A stretch of DNA of 64,000 nt, from contig JAQGOG010000119.1 of NCBI GenBank assembly GCA_028293765.1, positions 22,764-86,763 on the forward strand, written 5' to 3'. Numbering within the stretch: position 1 is the stretch's first letter; the number at the start of each line of letters is the position of its first letter. Below, one piece after another: positions 34,270 through 43,765 of this stretch. Source of the DNA: Gammaproteobacteria bacterium (GTDB lineage: Bacteria; Pseudomonadota; Gammaproteobacteria; Steroidobacterales; Steroidobacteraceae). Under the pieces are notes generated by a model, which was not told the origin of the DNA, did not search any database, and was given only the letters and a program-made list of their open reading frames with translations. Position numbers and translations under genes: made by a program.

Positions 34270-36651
34270 ATGACTTTTGCTTGTGTCTCGACCTGTCGTC
34301 CCGCCTCCCGACTACGAATCCGGCCTGGTTACCTTCCTGTGGTGATTCTCGCGCTAGCCGCTCTGTGCGCCGGCCGGGTGCTCGCCGCGAACCCGCAGGA
34401 TGCTTATTCCGCGGTGGACCCGTTCATTGGGACGCAGGGCGGCGGGCATACTTTCCCGGGAGCTGTAGTGCCCTTTGGCATGATCCAGTTGAGTCCGGAC
34501 ACGCAGACGCGCTATTTCAAGCAGAGTTATCCCTGGGCGGCGGGATATCAGTACCAGGATCCGACGATCCTCGGCTTCTCGCACACGCACTTCTCCGGTG
34601 CCGGCCACTCGGATCTCGGCGACGTTCTCACGCTTCCGATTGCGGGCGACGTTCGTCTCGAGCCGGGGGATAGCGATAAGCCGCTCTCGGGGTATCGTTC
34701 GCGCTTCACGCACGACAGCGAGCGGGCCGAGCCGGGGTACTATGCAGTCACTCTCTCGGACTACGGGGTGCGCGCCGAGCTGACTGCAACCGCGCGGGTT
34801 GGCTTGCATCGCTACACGTTCCCGGCCGGAAAGGCCGCGCATGTACTCGTGGATCTGCGCTCCAGCATCTACGACTACCCGGGCAAAGTGTCGTGGTCCA
34901 GGATCCGTGTCCGTCCGGATGGCGCGGTCACTGGTTATCGCGAGACACGTGGCTGGGCTCCGGGCCGGCAGTTGTATTTCGCCATGCGCTTTTCCCGCGC
35001 GCCGGTCTCACAAGGGATCTACAACCGTGAGCCGAAGCCGCAATACGATCCGAAATTCGCCCCGTGGGCCGAACGGGACGATGTGGTGTTTCGTGAAGGT
35101 CGCGGACTCGTGGCCGTGTTCGATTTCGGCGTGCTTCAATCACCGCAGGTACTCGTGAAAGTAGCCATCTCTTGCGTGAGCGAAGCGAACGCGCTTCGCA
35201 ACCTCGACACCGAAGCGCCGCAGTGGGACTTCGACGCCAAGCGCGAAGCCGCCGCCGCGGCGTGGCGTAACGCTCTTGCCGCTCTCGACATCGAAGCGGC
35301 CGAGCCGATGCGCCGCTCGCTATACACGGCTCTCTACCATTCACTGATGGCGCCGAGCCTTTTCATGGACGTTGATGGCTCCTACCGGGGACCGGATCAC
35401 GAGGTTCATCACGCGGACGGCTTTGCGTTTCACTCCACGTTCTCCCTCTGGGATACGTACCGCGCCTTGCATCCATTGCTCATCCTGGTGCGGCCGGAAG
35501 CGGATAACAATGACTTCATTCGCTCGCTGCTGGCGTCGTGGCGCTGGAGCCCTGACGGCGTCCTGCCCGTTTGGCAGTTTCAAGGCCAGGAAACGTGGAC
35601 GATGATTGGCTATCACGCGGTTCCAGTGATTGCGGATGCCTACCTCAAAGGTATCCGCGGCTACAGCGCGCAAGAAGCTCTCGATGCCATGATCGCCAGC
35701 GCGACCAACCCGCGCTATGCCGGGCTCGATCAATACACGAAGGTGGGTTGGGTACCTGCTGACAAGGAGCGCGAGAGCGCTTCGAAGACGCTTGAATATG
35801 CCTACGACGATTGGACGATCGCCCGGGCGGCGAGTGCGATGGGGCGCACGGACGTGGCCGCGCGCTTCACTGAGCGAGCCCGCAATTGGCGCAATGTCTT
35901 CGATGCGAAGACCGGGTTTGTCCGCGCGCGCAACAGCGACGGAAAATTTCGTGAGCCTTTCGATCCAACCGTGGCAGGCAATGGCGATTACACCGAAGGC
36001 AACGCGTGGCAGTACAGCTGGTACGCCCCGCAGGACACTGCGGAAATGGTCCGGCTCATGGGAGGGGACCGGCGGTTCGTGAAGAAGCTGGATGCCCTGT
36101 TCGACACCAGGGTCGACCCCGCCAGTTTCGCCAACGTCGAGGATATTTCCGGGCTCATCGGTTACTACGCCCACGGCAACGAGCCGAGTCATCATATCGG
36201 CTACCTGTACGTCTATGCGGGCAGCCCCTGGCGAACTCAGGAGCGTCTGCGGCAGATTGTCGAGAGCCAGTACCACCCCACTGCGGACGGCCTGTCAGGC
36301 AACGACGATCTGGGTCAGATGTCGGCATGGCTCATCTTCACGTCACTCGGTTTCTATCCCGTCACGCCGGGCTCGGGCGAATACGTCATCGGCAGACCCT
36401 TCGTGAACCACGCCGTGCTGCATCTGCCGAACGGCAAGCAGTTCTCGATCGTGGCCGACAACCTGTCGGATGCGAATCGTTATTTAGGAGCGGTCCGCCT
36501 GAATGGCCGGCCTCTGACGCGCGCCTTCATCCGTCACGAGGAAATCATGGCGGGCGGTGAGTTGCACTTCAGCATGCAGGCGCGGCCCGATAGGAGCTGG
36601 GCGACGGCTCCGTCGAGCCGGCCGTATTCGCTCTCGTCCGCCTCGCACTGA
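34270..36651 (+). CDS. GH92 family alpha-mannosidase, exported
   Basis: 793 residues from ATG 34270 with a signal sequence (LPVVILALAALCAGRVLAA). The mature protein begins AYSAVDPFIGTQGGGHTFPG, the hallmark of GH92 exo-alpha-mannosidases. The catalytic region DGLSGNDDLGQMSAWLIF carries the acidic pair that acts as base in this inverting, Ca-dependent family; GFSHTHFSGAGHSDLGD is also typical. GH92 enzymes mostly cleave alpha-1,2/1,3-mannose from glycans such as fungal or plant N-glycans. Here it is a lone gene with no transport system nearby. Periplasmic or secreted. Confidence 0.92.
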   Translation: MTFACVSTCRPASRLRIRPGYLPVVILALAALCAGRVLAANPQDAYSAVDPFIGTQGGGHTFPGAVVPFGMIQLSPDTQTRYFKQSYPWAAGYQYQDPTILGFSHTHFSGAGHSDLGDVLTLPIAGDVRLEPGDSDKPLSGYRSRFTHDSERAEPGYYAVTLSDYGVRAELTATARVGLHRYTFPAGKAAHVLVDLRSSIYDYPGKVSWSRIRVRPDGAVTGYRETRGWAPGRQLYFAMRFSRAPVSQGIYNREPKPQYDPKFAPWAERDDVVFREGRGLVAVFDFGVLQSPQVLVKVAISCVSEANALRNLDTEAPQWDFDAKREAAAAAWRNALAALDIEAAEPMRRSLYTALYHSLMAPSLFMDVDGSYRGPDHEVHHADGFAFHSTFSLWDTYRALHPLLILVRPEADNNDFIRSLLASWRWSPDGVLPVWQFQGQETWTMIGYHAVPVIADAYLKGIRGYSAQEALDAMIASATNPRYAGLDQYTKVGWVPADKERESASKTLEYAYDDWTIARAASAMGRTDVAARFTERARNWRNVFDAKTGFVRARNSDGKFREPFDPTVAGNGDYTEGNAWQYSWYAPQDTAEMVRLMGGDRRFVKKLDALFDTRVDPASFANVEDISGLIGYYAHGNEPSHHIGYLYVYAGSPWRTQERLRQIVESQYHPTADGLSGNDDLGQMSAWLIFTSLGFYPVTPGSGEYVIGRPFVNHAVLHLPNGKQFSIVADNLSDANRYLGAVRLNGRPLTRAFIRHEEIMAGGELHFSMQARPDRSWATAPSSRPYSLSSASH

Positions 36652-36776
36652 GGACACGGAGGCTGTCGCCGCAGTGCGACGGCGGGCCCGCACGGGAATG
36701 CCCTTTGCGCCCTGTTGAATGACCGGACTGCTTGCACGCAGCCTCGTGTCTGACATCGTCAAGCAGAGGTATTGCC

Positions 36777-37418
36777 ATGAATACACTTCGCAACTTCACC
36801 GTGTTGGCGGCTTTGAGTCTTGCCGGGGCGGCTTATGCGCAGACTCAGGCCACGCCGGACCCGCAGACCGGGCCGCCATTGCCGAGCCAGAGTTCGCGGG
36901 GCGCGCCGGCGTCGGATGATTCGACCCCCAGTGCCGCATCGAGCCCGCACCAGAGAGATGTGACTTCGCAGTCGACGCAGGAATCAACTCCTGACGCGAA
37001 CCCCGATCCCTCATCGGCCGCCACACCCCACCAGCGCGGCGCTACGCGTATGGCTGCCGCAGGCACCATCTCCTCCGGAATGGAGGTCAAGACACCGTCA
37101 GGGGATTCACTCGGCACGGTGGCGGCGATCGTTCCCGGTGTCTCCAGCGGTTCGGGTTATGTCGTGATCGCGAGCCCGCCCGGCAGTGCGACTGCGGTCC
37201 CGTACGCGACAGCCAGCGCGATGGTTCGAAACGACGCACTGGTCATGGATAAGGCGAGTCTGCAGAACGCACCCAAGGTGCAGCAGGACCAGATGGAGGA
37301 TGGCTCCAGCAAGACGTGGCAGAAGAAGGCGGACAATTATTGGAGCAAGTACAGCCCGATGAGTCCCGGCCATGATAGGCAAAAGAACCCCGATCAGGCT
37401 GACAGCGTACCGCGATAG
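36777..37418 (+). CDS. Exported PRC-barrel-like protein
   Basis: 213 residues: signal peptide (LAALSLAGAAYAQ), a low-complexity Ser/Pro/Thr/Gln region with the phrase PHQR repeated twice (about residues 25-85), then a PRC-barrel-like domain (MEVKTPSGDSLGTVAAIVPG, GYVVIASPPG, AVPYATASAMV, LQNAPKVQQD) and a short charged tail. PRC-barrel proteins of this type are periplasmic and of unknown function, often seen beside stress genes. AGAGGT ribosome site. Confidence 0.8.
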   Translation: MNTLRNFTVLAALSLAGAAYAQTQATPDPQTGPPLPSQSSRGAPASDDSTPSAASSPHQRDVTSQSTQESTPDANPDPSSAATPHQRGATRMAAAGTISSGMEVKTPSGDSLGTVAAIVPGVSSGSGYVVIASPPGSATAVPYATASAMVRNDALVMDKASLQNAPKVQQDQMEDGSSKTWQKKADNYWSKYSPMSPGHDRQKNPDQADSVPR

Positions 37419-37514
37419 ATTCGAGGTGGAATGGAGGGCATTCCGATAAGTCCGAGGAAACCGCGACGTCCGCGGGCCTTGAGGTCCGCGGCGACGCGAA
37501 GCGTAAAGTCAGAG

Positions 37515-37547
37515 GAGTGAGCGGCACGCGAGGGGTGCCGCTCACTC
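37515..37547. terminator. Long perfect hairpin between the PRC-barrel gene and bkdA1
   Basis: 13-bp stem GAGTGAGCGGCAC / GTGCCGCTCACTC with a 7-nt loop, followed by GTATTTGG. It lies 97 bp after the PRC-barrel stop and 143 bp before bkdA1, so it could terminate the former or act in the leader of the latter. The rest of 37419-37690 has no gene. Confidence 0.6.
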
Positions 37548-37690
37548 GTATTTGGCCGGGGGCCGCTGAAACGAATCGTGCGTGCCCGCTCGCCCCAGGA
37601 CTCAAATTGGAACGCCTGTTGCAGGCAAGGCCCAGTACTATTCGCTTCCCTCGCCCGTCACCTGGTAGCGGTGCCAAAGATGAAGCCCCT

Positions 37691-38989
37691 ATGACGCCAC
37701 GGTCGCGCCTGCATATCCCCTTTCCGCCGGCCCGCCCGGGCGATAAGCCGGACTTCAGTTACGTGCAGATCTCGCCGGCCGGCGCCGTCGCCCGCCCGGA
37801 AACGATGGCGCCGGCTCGCGACATCGAAGACCTCGCGGGCCAGATGGTGCGGGTGCTTGGCGATGACGCCAAAGCGGTCGGTTCCTGGAATCCGCATCTC
37901 GAGCCCCAGGACCTGCAGGTAGGCTTGAGGTACATGCTGCTCACCCGGCTCTTCGATGACCGGATGCAGCGCATGCAGCGGCAGGGCCGCATGTCCTTCT
38001 ACATGAAGTCGACGGGCGAAGAGGCGGTCTCGATCGCCGCCGGCATGGCGCTACTGCCGACCGACATGCTGTTCCCGTCTTACCGGACGCAGGGGCTGCA
38101 CGTCGTGCGCGGGCACAGCCTGGTCGATCTCATGTGCCAGTGCCTGTCGAATACGCGGGACATGTGCAAGGGACGCCAGATGCCCGTGATGTACCACTGG
38201 GCAAGCGGCAACATCTTCTCGATTTCAGGCAACCTCGCCACGCAATTCCCGCAGGCGGTCGGCTGGGCCATGGCGGCGGCCATCAAGGGCGAGGACCGCA
38301 TCGCGGCGAGCTGGATCGGCGAAGGCTCGAGCGCCGAGGCGGATTTCCACCACGCGCTGACGTTTGCCGCTGTTTATCGTGCACCGGTCATTCTCAACGT
38401 GGTCAACAATCAGTGGGCGATCTCCACATTTCAGGGCTTCGCGGGCGGGGAGCTGCAGACATTCGCAAAGCGCGGATCGGGCTATGGCATGCCGGGCATC
38501 CGTGTGGACGGCAATGACTTTCTGGCGGTCTACGCGGTTACGCAATGGGCGGCCGAACGCGCGCGTCAGAGTGGCGGGCCGACGCTCATCGAGCACGTCA
38601 CCTATCGGGCGGCGGCCCATTCGACCAGCGATGATCCGTCCCGTTACCGGCCGAAGGAAGAGTGGCAGGCATGGCCGCTCGGAGATCCGATCGTCCGTCT
38701 GAAGCAGCACCTCATCGCTCTCGGGGAATGGTCGGAAGAGCGTCACAGTGCACTCGAGAAGGAGCTCTCGGCGCATGTCACCGCTTGCTGGAAGGAAGCC
38801 GCCAGCTACGGCACGTTGACCGAAGGGCCCACTCTCGATCCGGCCACCATGTTCGAGGACGTGTACAAGGAGATGCCGCCGCATCTCGCGCGGCAGCGCG
38901 ATGAGTTGCTGGCGCTGTCGCGATTGCAGCCCGCGCGGGGCTCGGATGAGGAACAGCGGCAGACGCAGGCCGTGGCGAAGGAAGGCTGA
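37691..38989 (+). CDS. bkdA1: Branched-chain 2-oxoacid dehydrogenase E1 alpha
   Basis: 432 residues, the thiamine-diphosphate-dependent decarboxylating subunit for 2-oxoacids from Val, Leu and Ile. The long N-terminal extension (RLHIPFPPARPGDKPDFSYV), MSFYMKSTGEEA, QAVGWAMAAAIKGEDRIAA and YRAAAHSTSDDPSRYRPKEE follow the Pseudomonas BkdA1 pattern rather than PDH. The TPP motif runs from IGEGSSAEADF to VVNNQWAIS (Gly-Glu in place of the usual Gly-Asp). First gene of the bkd operon, 3 bp before E1 beta. Confidence 0.93.
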   Translation: MTPRSRLHIPFPPARPGDKPDFSYVQISPAGAVARPETMAPARDIEDLAGQMVRVLGDDAKAVGSWNPHLEPQDLQVGLRYMLLTRLFDDRMQRMQRQGRMSFYMKSTGEEAVSIAAGMALLPTDMLFPSYRTQGLHVVRGHSLVDLMCQCLSNTRDMCKGRQMPVMYHWASGNIFSISGNLATQFPQAVGWAMAAAIKGEDRIAASWIGEGSSAEADFHHALTFAAVYRAPVILNVVNNQWAISTFQGFAGGELQTFAKRGSGYGMPGIRVDGNDFLAVYAVTQWAAERARQSGGPTLIEHVTYRAAAHSTSDDPSRYRPKEEWQAWPLGDPIVRLKQHLIALGEWSEERHSALEKELSAHVTACWKEAASYGTLTEGPTLDPATMFEDVYKEMPPHLARQRDELLALSRLQPARGSDEEQRQTQAVAKEG

Positions 38990-38992
38990 TCC

Positions 38993-40009
38993 ATGGCAAA
39001 CATGAACATGGTCCAGGCGCTCAACTCCGCGATGGACATCATGCTCGAGCGCGACCCGCGGGTCGTGATCCTGGGCGAGGATGTTGGCTACTTCGGCGGC
39101 GTATTCCGGGTGACCGACGGCCTGCAAAGAAAGCACGGCGAGCATCGGGTGCTCGACACTCCCATCGCGGAAGGCGGCATCGTCGCCGCGGCCATCGGCA
39201 TGGGTGTCAATGGACTCAAGCCGGTGGCGGAGATCCAGTTCGCCGACTACATCTATCCCGCCTTCGACCAGGTGGTGAGTGAGCTTGCCCGGCTGCGCTA
39301 TCGGACGGCCGGCGAGTTTTCCGCGGCAGTGACGATTCGGACGCCCTGTGGCGGCGGAATCCGCGGCGGCCAGACCCATTCACAAAGTCCGGAAGGCATC
39401 TTCACCCATGTGTGCGGCATCAAGGTCGTGATGCCTTCCAACCCCTACGATGCCAAGGGGCTGTTGATCAGCTCGATCGAGGACGAAGACCCGGTCGTCT
39501 TCTTCGAGCCGAAGCGCATCTACAACGGGCCGTTCGACGGCGACCCGCACAAGCCCGCGATACCGTGGAGCTCACATCCCAGCGGAGCGGTGCCGGAGGG
39601 TTACTACACCGTGCCCATCGGGCGCGCCGAGATCGTTCGCCCGGGAAAGGATGTGACGGTGTTGGCTTACGGGACCATGGTTCACGTCGCGGAGGCTGCC
39701 GTACGCCTTGCGGGAGTCGACGCGGAAATCGTCGATGTGCGCACCCTGGCACCCCTCGACGTCGACACGCTCTGCACGTCGGTGTGCAAGACCGGCCGCT
39801 GTGTCGTCGTGCACGAAGCTACCCGGTTCAGCGGTTACGGGGCGGAGCTCGTCGCCACGGTACAAGAGGAGTGCTTCTGGCATCTGGAGGCGCCCATCCA
39901 GCGGGTGACCGGTTGGGATACGCCGTATCCGCATGCATTCGAGTGGGAATACTTTCCCGGTCCGGCCCGGATCGCGGCGGCTCTCAAGAGCGTTATGGAG
40001 GCGGCGTGA
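38993..40009 (+). CDS. bkdA2: Branched-chain 2-oxoacid dehydrogenase E1 beta
   Basis: 338-residue transketolase-type beta subunit: VVILGEDVGYFGGVFRVTDG at the start, DTPIAEGGIVAAAIGMG, EIQFADYIYPAFDQ and the C-terminal VDVRTLAPLDVDTL and FSGYGAELVATVQE segments. It pairs with E1 alpha to form the alpha2-beta2 decarboxylase. The last codon and stop overlap the GTG start of the E2 gene (GTGA), giving coupled translation of complex subunits. Confidence 0.95.
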   Translation: MANMNMVQALNSAMDIMLERDPRVVILGEDVGYFGGVFRVTDGLQRKHGEHRVLDTPIAEGGIVAAAIGMGVNGLKPVAEIQFADYIYPAFDQVVSELARLRYRTAGEFSAAVTIRTPCGGGIRGGQTHSQSPEGIFTHVCGIKVVMPSNPYDAKGLLISSIEDEDPVVFFEPKRIYNGPFDGDPHKPAIPWSSHPSGAVPEGYYTVPIGRAEIVRPGKDVTVLAYGTMVHVAEAAVRLAGVDAEIVDVRTLAPLDVDTLCTSVCKTGRCVVVHEATRFSGYGAELVATVQEECFWHLEAPIQRVTGWDTPYPHAFEWEYFPGPARIAAALKSVMEAA

Positions 40010-41361
40010 GTCAGTTTGTATTCAAGCTGCCCGATCTCGGAGAGGGCACGGTAGAGGCGGAGATCGTCGGCTGGCGCGTGAAGCCGGGCGACCTGGTTTC
40101 CGAGGACGACGTCATCGTCGAGGTCATGACGGAAAAGGCGGCGGTGGAGCTGCCGTCGCCGGTGACCGGTCGCGTCGTATCGACGACCGGCGGCCCTGGC
40201 GACATGGTGCCGGTCGGAGCCGCGCTGATCGTGCTCGAAATGCAGGCCGCTGACACCCCGGCTGCGAAGCCTGGCGCGCAGCCCGCCGCGCCAATCACCG
40301 GAAAAGGTTCCGCTGACGGTGCGCCGGCCGTGCCTGCGACTGGCAGCCAAAACAAGGGCACGGGCCCTCGTTCTCCCGTGGCGGCGCTTTCGGGAAATGG
40401 GGCGGGTGTTGCTCACTCCAACGTCGAGCGCAACGGACGTGTGGCGACATCGCCCGCGATTCGTCGCCGGGCGCACGAGGCGGGGATCGATCTGAGGCAG
40501 GTGGCGGGATCCGGCCCCAACGGCCGCATCGTTCGTGCGGACCTTAACGCCTACGCCGAGCGGCAGGCCGGATCGCACGCTGCTCAAGGTAAGGTTGCAG
40601 GCAGAGGTGCGACCCAGGGACTGGAAAGCCCGACCGCGCTGCGCCCGCGAACCGTGGACGGCGCTACTGAGGAGATCAAAGTCATCGGCCTGCGGCGCTT
40701 GATCGCGCAGCGGATGAGCGAGGCCAAGCGGAATATTCCGCATTTCGCGTATGTGGAGGAAATCGACGTCACGGAGCTCGAGGCTCTGCGGCGCCATCTG
40801 AACGGCAGACTCGCGCCCGGTACAGCGGCTTTGACTTATCTGCCTTTCCTTGTCCTCGGGCTCGTGCGTGTATTGCGCGATTTCCCACAAGGCAATGCGC
40901 TTTATGATGCGGAGCGCGGGGTTATCATCCGCCACCATGCCGTGCATGTCGGTGTTGCGACGCAGACGCCGGAAGGCCTGAAAGTCCCCGTGGTGCGCGA
41001 TGCTCAATCTCGATCGTTGTGGGATCTCGCTGCGGAAATGCGACGGGTGACCGAGGCGGCTCGCACCAACAAAGCGACGCGGGACGAGCTCAGTGGCTCT
41101 ACGATCACAGTGACGAGCCTCGGCAAGCTCGGAGGCATCGCGAGTACGCCGATCATTAACGCCCCGGAAGTGGCTATTATCGGTGTCAACCGCGCGGTAG
41201 AACGGCCAGTGGTGTTGAATGGCGGCATTACGATCCGCCGCATGATGAATCTGTCTTCGTCGTTCGATCATCGGTTCGTCGATGGCTACGATGCCGCGGC
41301 GATGATCCAGGCGTTGAAGGAATACATTGAGCATCCCGCCACGCTTTTCATAGGCACCTGA
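40006..41361 (+). CDS. bkdB: Dihydrolipoamide acyltransferase E2 of the branched-chain complex
   Basis: 451 residues from GTG 40006. Three domains: lipoyl (1-80, lipoyl-Lys in VMTEKAAVELPSP), a Pro/Ala/Gly-rich linker, the peripheral E1/E3-binding domain (ATSPAIRRRAHEAGIDL ... GPNGRIVRADL, about 145-185), and the acyltransferase core with DHRFVDGYDAA at the active site (His and Asp). Only one lipoyl domain. No E3 (lipoamide dehydrogenase) gene follows, so a shared E3 elsewhere must serve the complex. Confidence 0.94.
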   Translation: MSQFVFKLPDLGEGTVEAEIVGWRVKPGDLVSEDDVIVEVMTEKAAVELPSPVTGRVVSTTGGPGDMVPVGAALIVLEMQAADTPAAKPGAQPAAPITGKGSADGAPAVPATGSQNKGTGPRSPVAALSGNGAGVAHSNVERNGRVATSPAIRRRAHEAGIDLRQVAGSGPNGRIVRADLNAYAERQAGSHAAQGKVAGRGATQGLESPTALRPRTVDGATEEIKVIGLRRLIAQRMSEAKRNIPHFAYVEEIDVTELEALRRHLNGRLAPGTAALTYLPFLVLGLVRVLRDFPQGNALYDAERGVIIRHHAVHVGVATQTPEGLKVPVVRDAQSRSLWDLAAEMRRVTEAARTNKATRDELSGSTITVTSLGKLGGIASTPIINAPEVAIIGVNRAVERPVVLNGGITIRRMMNLSSSFDHRFVDGYDAAAMIQALKEYIEHPATLFIGT

Positions 41362-41376
41362 CACGGTCAACCCCTC

Positions 41377-41871
41377 GTGACGGCAGTGAGGGCTCCAAGC
41401 AAGAAAGCCGCCGCAGTAGCGCGCCAGCGCAGGCGCCGGACGGCCGGGCGCATCGTGACTCCGATTCTCGTGCTCGCGGGCATCACGGTGCTCGCGCTCG
41501 GGTTCCATCTCGGGCGGACGCTGTTCCTCCTGCACTCGACTGGCGAGCGCGTCCTGGGAACCGTAGCGTTTCTGGAGTTGAAAACGACACTCCACGGCGC
41601 AACCTATTATCCAGTGGTCGAGTTCACGGTCCAGGACGGTGCAACCGTACAGTTCCGCGACCGGATGGGTAGCCAACCGCCAGCGTATCGCGAGGGCGAC
41701 GTGGTCAGGGTGCTGTATTTTCCGGCCTCCCCGCGGGAGAGCGCGACCATCGACCGGGGCATGCTGAACTGGATCGTGCCGGGTGCTCTGTGTCTGCTGG
41801 GCAGCCTGCTTGCCGCTGTTGCCCTGCTGGTCAGACTCGGGGCGCCGCCGCCCACGTCGCGGAGCGCCTGA
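41377..41871 (+). CDS. DUF3592 membrane protein
   Basis: 164 residues from GTG 41377: a basic N-terminus (RQRRRRTAGR), a first membrane helix (VTPILVLAGITVLALGF), an extracytoplasmic beta-rich domain with ATYYPVVEFTVQDGATVQFR and GDVVRVLYFPASPRESATID, and a C-terminal helix (WIVPGALCLLGSLLAAVALL). This matches DUF3592, of unknown function. It lies 15 bp after bkdB and may be carried on the same transcript without a functional link. Confidence 0.82.
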   Translation: MTAVRAPSKKAAAVARQRRRRTAGRIVTPILVLAGITVLALGFHLGRTLFLLHSTGERVLGTVAFLELKTTLHGATYYPVVEFTVQDGATVQFRDRMGSQPPAYREGDVVRVLYFPASPRESATIDRGMLNWIVPGALCLLGSLLAAVALLVRLGAPPPTSRSA

Positions 41872-42015
41872 GATGTCATTCAGGCGCCATTCGGGTCGAA
41901 TCAGACTCACCCTTTCGATCCATGTCAGAATTACGCGCGCCGTGGCAACATCCGGGTCTGGCGCACTGACCCGTCCGGTGATCGAGGTTTGGCGCTGGGG
42001 CGGGCGAGGAATGAG

Positions 42016-43032
42016 ATGAGCGAACTCATCGCGGAATACGGGCTGCTGCTGGTTTTTGTGAACGTCCTGCTGGAACGGGCGGGACTGCCGCTGCCCGCCA
42101 CCCCAACCCTGATCGTGTGCGGGGCCCTTGCGGCGACCGGGAGGCTGTCCGCCGCGGCGATTTTCGTCCTGGCGGTGGCAGCCTGCGTCATTGGGGATTC
42201 GCTTTGGTACTACGCGGGCCGGTTTTACGGTCGCCGCGTCATGAAATTTCTCTGCCGCGTCTCGCTCTCGCCGGATTCCTGCGTACGCACAACGGAGAAC
42301 CGCTTCGAGCGCTGGGGCCGGCTTACGCTCGTGGTGGCCAAATTCGTTCCCGGCCTGTCCACGGTCGCGCGGCCGCTGGCCGGGGCGATGCGCCTGCCGC
42401 TGGGGTCCTTCGAATTGCTGAATGGCCTGGGGAGTGTGCTGTGGTCCGGCGCGGCGATCGGTACCGGAATGCTGTTTCAGACGCAGATCGGTCTCCTGCT
42501 GCTACGTCTGCGGGACCTTGGGACGTTGGCCGGCGAACTGACGATTGGAATCCTTGCGGTCTACGTTGCCTACAAGTGGTGGGAACGCCGCCGCTACAAC
42601 AGCGTGTTGCGGCTGCCCCGCATCACTGTCGAGGAATTGCGTCGGCTTGCCGCAAGCGAACGTGCTCCGGTGGTAGTGGACGTACGCTCGGCGATCGGTC
42701 GCGAGCAGGATCGTCGCTGTATTCCGGGCTCCCTGGAAATGGGTCTCGAGGAAGTGACCGCGCGTCTCGCGGAGTTGCCGCTGGATCGCGAGATCGTCTT
42801 CTATTGCGCCTGCCCTAACGAAGCTTCCGCCGCATTCGCGGCGCGAAAGTTGCTGGATCGTGGCTATGTTCGGGTACGCCCGCTCGGAGGTGGGCTCGAT
42901 GCGTGGGCCGCGGCGGGTTATGAAGTGGAGCACCGCCTCGGCGCAGCGGACGTCCCGAGAACCTCATTGACTGCACTGCCGGCCGTCTCAACTGCGGTTG
43001 CCCTCGGCAGTGATATGACCTCCTCCTCCTAA
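42016..43032 (+). CDS. DedA/VTT-family membrane protein fused to a rhodanese domain
   Basis: 338 residues from ATG 42016 (GAGGA site). The N-terminal 200 residues are a DedA (VTT) membrane domain with ERAGLPLPATPTL, GDSLWYYAGRFYG and the reentrant-type VAKFVPGLSTVARPLAGAM. The C-terminal part is a rhodanese domain (about 225-310) with VVVDVRSAIG and active-site Cys in VFYCACPNEASAA. DedA proteins help lipid-carrier flipping and envelope homeostasis; rhodaneses carry sulfane sulfur. The fused function is unknown. Confidence 0.9.
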   Translation: MSELIAEYGLLLVFVNVLLERAGLPLPATPTLIVCGALAATGRLSAAAIFVLAVAACVIGDSLWYYAGRFYGRRVMKFLCRVSLSPDSCVRTTENRFERWGRLTLVVAKFVPGLSTVARPLAGAMRLPLGSFELLNGLGSVLWSGAAIGTGMLFQTQIGLLLLRLRDLGTLAGELTIGILAVYVAYKWWERRRYNSVLRLPRITVEELRRLAASERAPVVVDVRSAIGREQDRRCIPGSLEMGLEEVTARLAELPLDREIVFYCACPNEASAAFAARKLLDRGYVRVRPLGGGLDAWAAAGYEVEHRLGAADVPRTSLTALPAVSTAVALGSDMTSSS

Positions 43033-43132
43033 TGGGAGACGCCGGGTCGCCGACACAACTTTAGTATGCGTCGACGGTAGGTTGGCAGTCAGTGCGCAGG
43101 GCTGTTGCGACTGCGAGAGGAGGAGGTCTGCC

Positions 43133-43762
43133 ATGTTCGCTAAAACTGCTGTAGAGAGGTGGCAGCGCTTCCTGACGCTGCCGGAGGCGCGGACGGTGGC
43201 GCCCGTCGGCGCGGTGTTGCCCGGCGAGCGCGGTTGGGCCCTCGAGCCCGGGGTCGTTTGGTATTGGTACGACCTGCTGTGCCCCTTCTCGTATGTCGGG
43301 CAGGACCTTCCCGGAGTCCTTCATCAGCAGGGCTTGCGGGTCATCGGCCTGCCGCTGCAGCTGCATCCCGAAATTCCGCCCGGCGGCATTCCGATGGGCT
43401 CACAGGACGCAGCGTTACGCGAAATCCTCGAACAGGAAGCTCCTAAGTGCGGCCTCGAGTTGCGCTGGCCCGCGCGTCTGCCGTACTCCCGCCCGGCACT
43501 GGCGGCTTTGGAGTGGGTTCGTGAGCAGGAGCCCTCCGCGTTTACGACGCTTCAGAGCGCCCTTTTTCGGGCGCACTTCGTGTCAGGCGAAGACATCGAA
43601 GCGCGCTCTGTGATCGAAGCGCATGCTGCTGCCGCCGGTGTGTACCTGCCTTTTCTATGCGAGGCGATGGCTGACGGAAGCGCTGACGCGGCCGTTACGC
43701 GGGCGGAGCGGAGCGCGCGCGCCATGGGCATGCGCTGGACGCCGTCGTGGCTTGGAGATTGA
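43133..43762 (+). CDS. DsbA/FrnE-like thioredoxin-fold protein, C-terminally short
   Basis: 209 residues from ATG 43133, chosen for the AGGAGGAGG ribosome site. The thioredoxin-fold start WYWYDLLCPFSYVGQDLP corresponds to the CPWC region of FrnE/2-hydroxychromene-2-carboxylate isomerase relatives, with CPFS instead of CxxC, so a redox disulfide is impossible. Helical insert with ALEWVREQEPSAFTTLQSAL. The chain stops at MRWTPSWLGD, just after the cis-Pro loop, where relatives continue about 30 residues. Function unknown; perhaps glutathione-dependent or degraded. Confidence 0.75.
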   Translation: MFAKTAVERWQRFLTLPEARTVAPVGAVLPGERGWALEPGVVWYWYDLLCPFSYVGQDLPGVLHQQGLRVIGLPLQLHPEIPPGGIPMGSQDAALREILEQEAPKCGLELRWPARLPYSRPALAALEWVREQEPSAFTTLQSALFRAHFVSGEDIEARSVIEAHAAAAGVYLPFLCEAMADGSADAAVTRAERSARAMGMRWTPSWLGD

Positions 43763-43765
43763 GCC

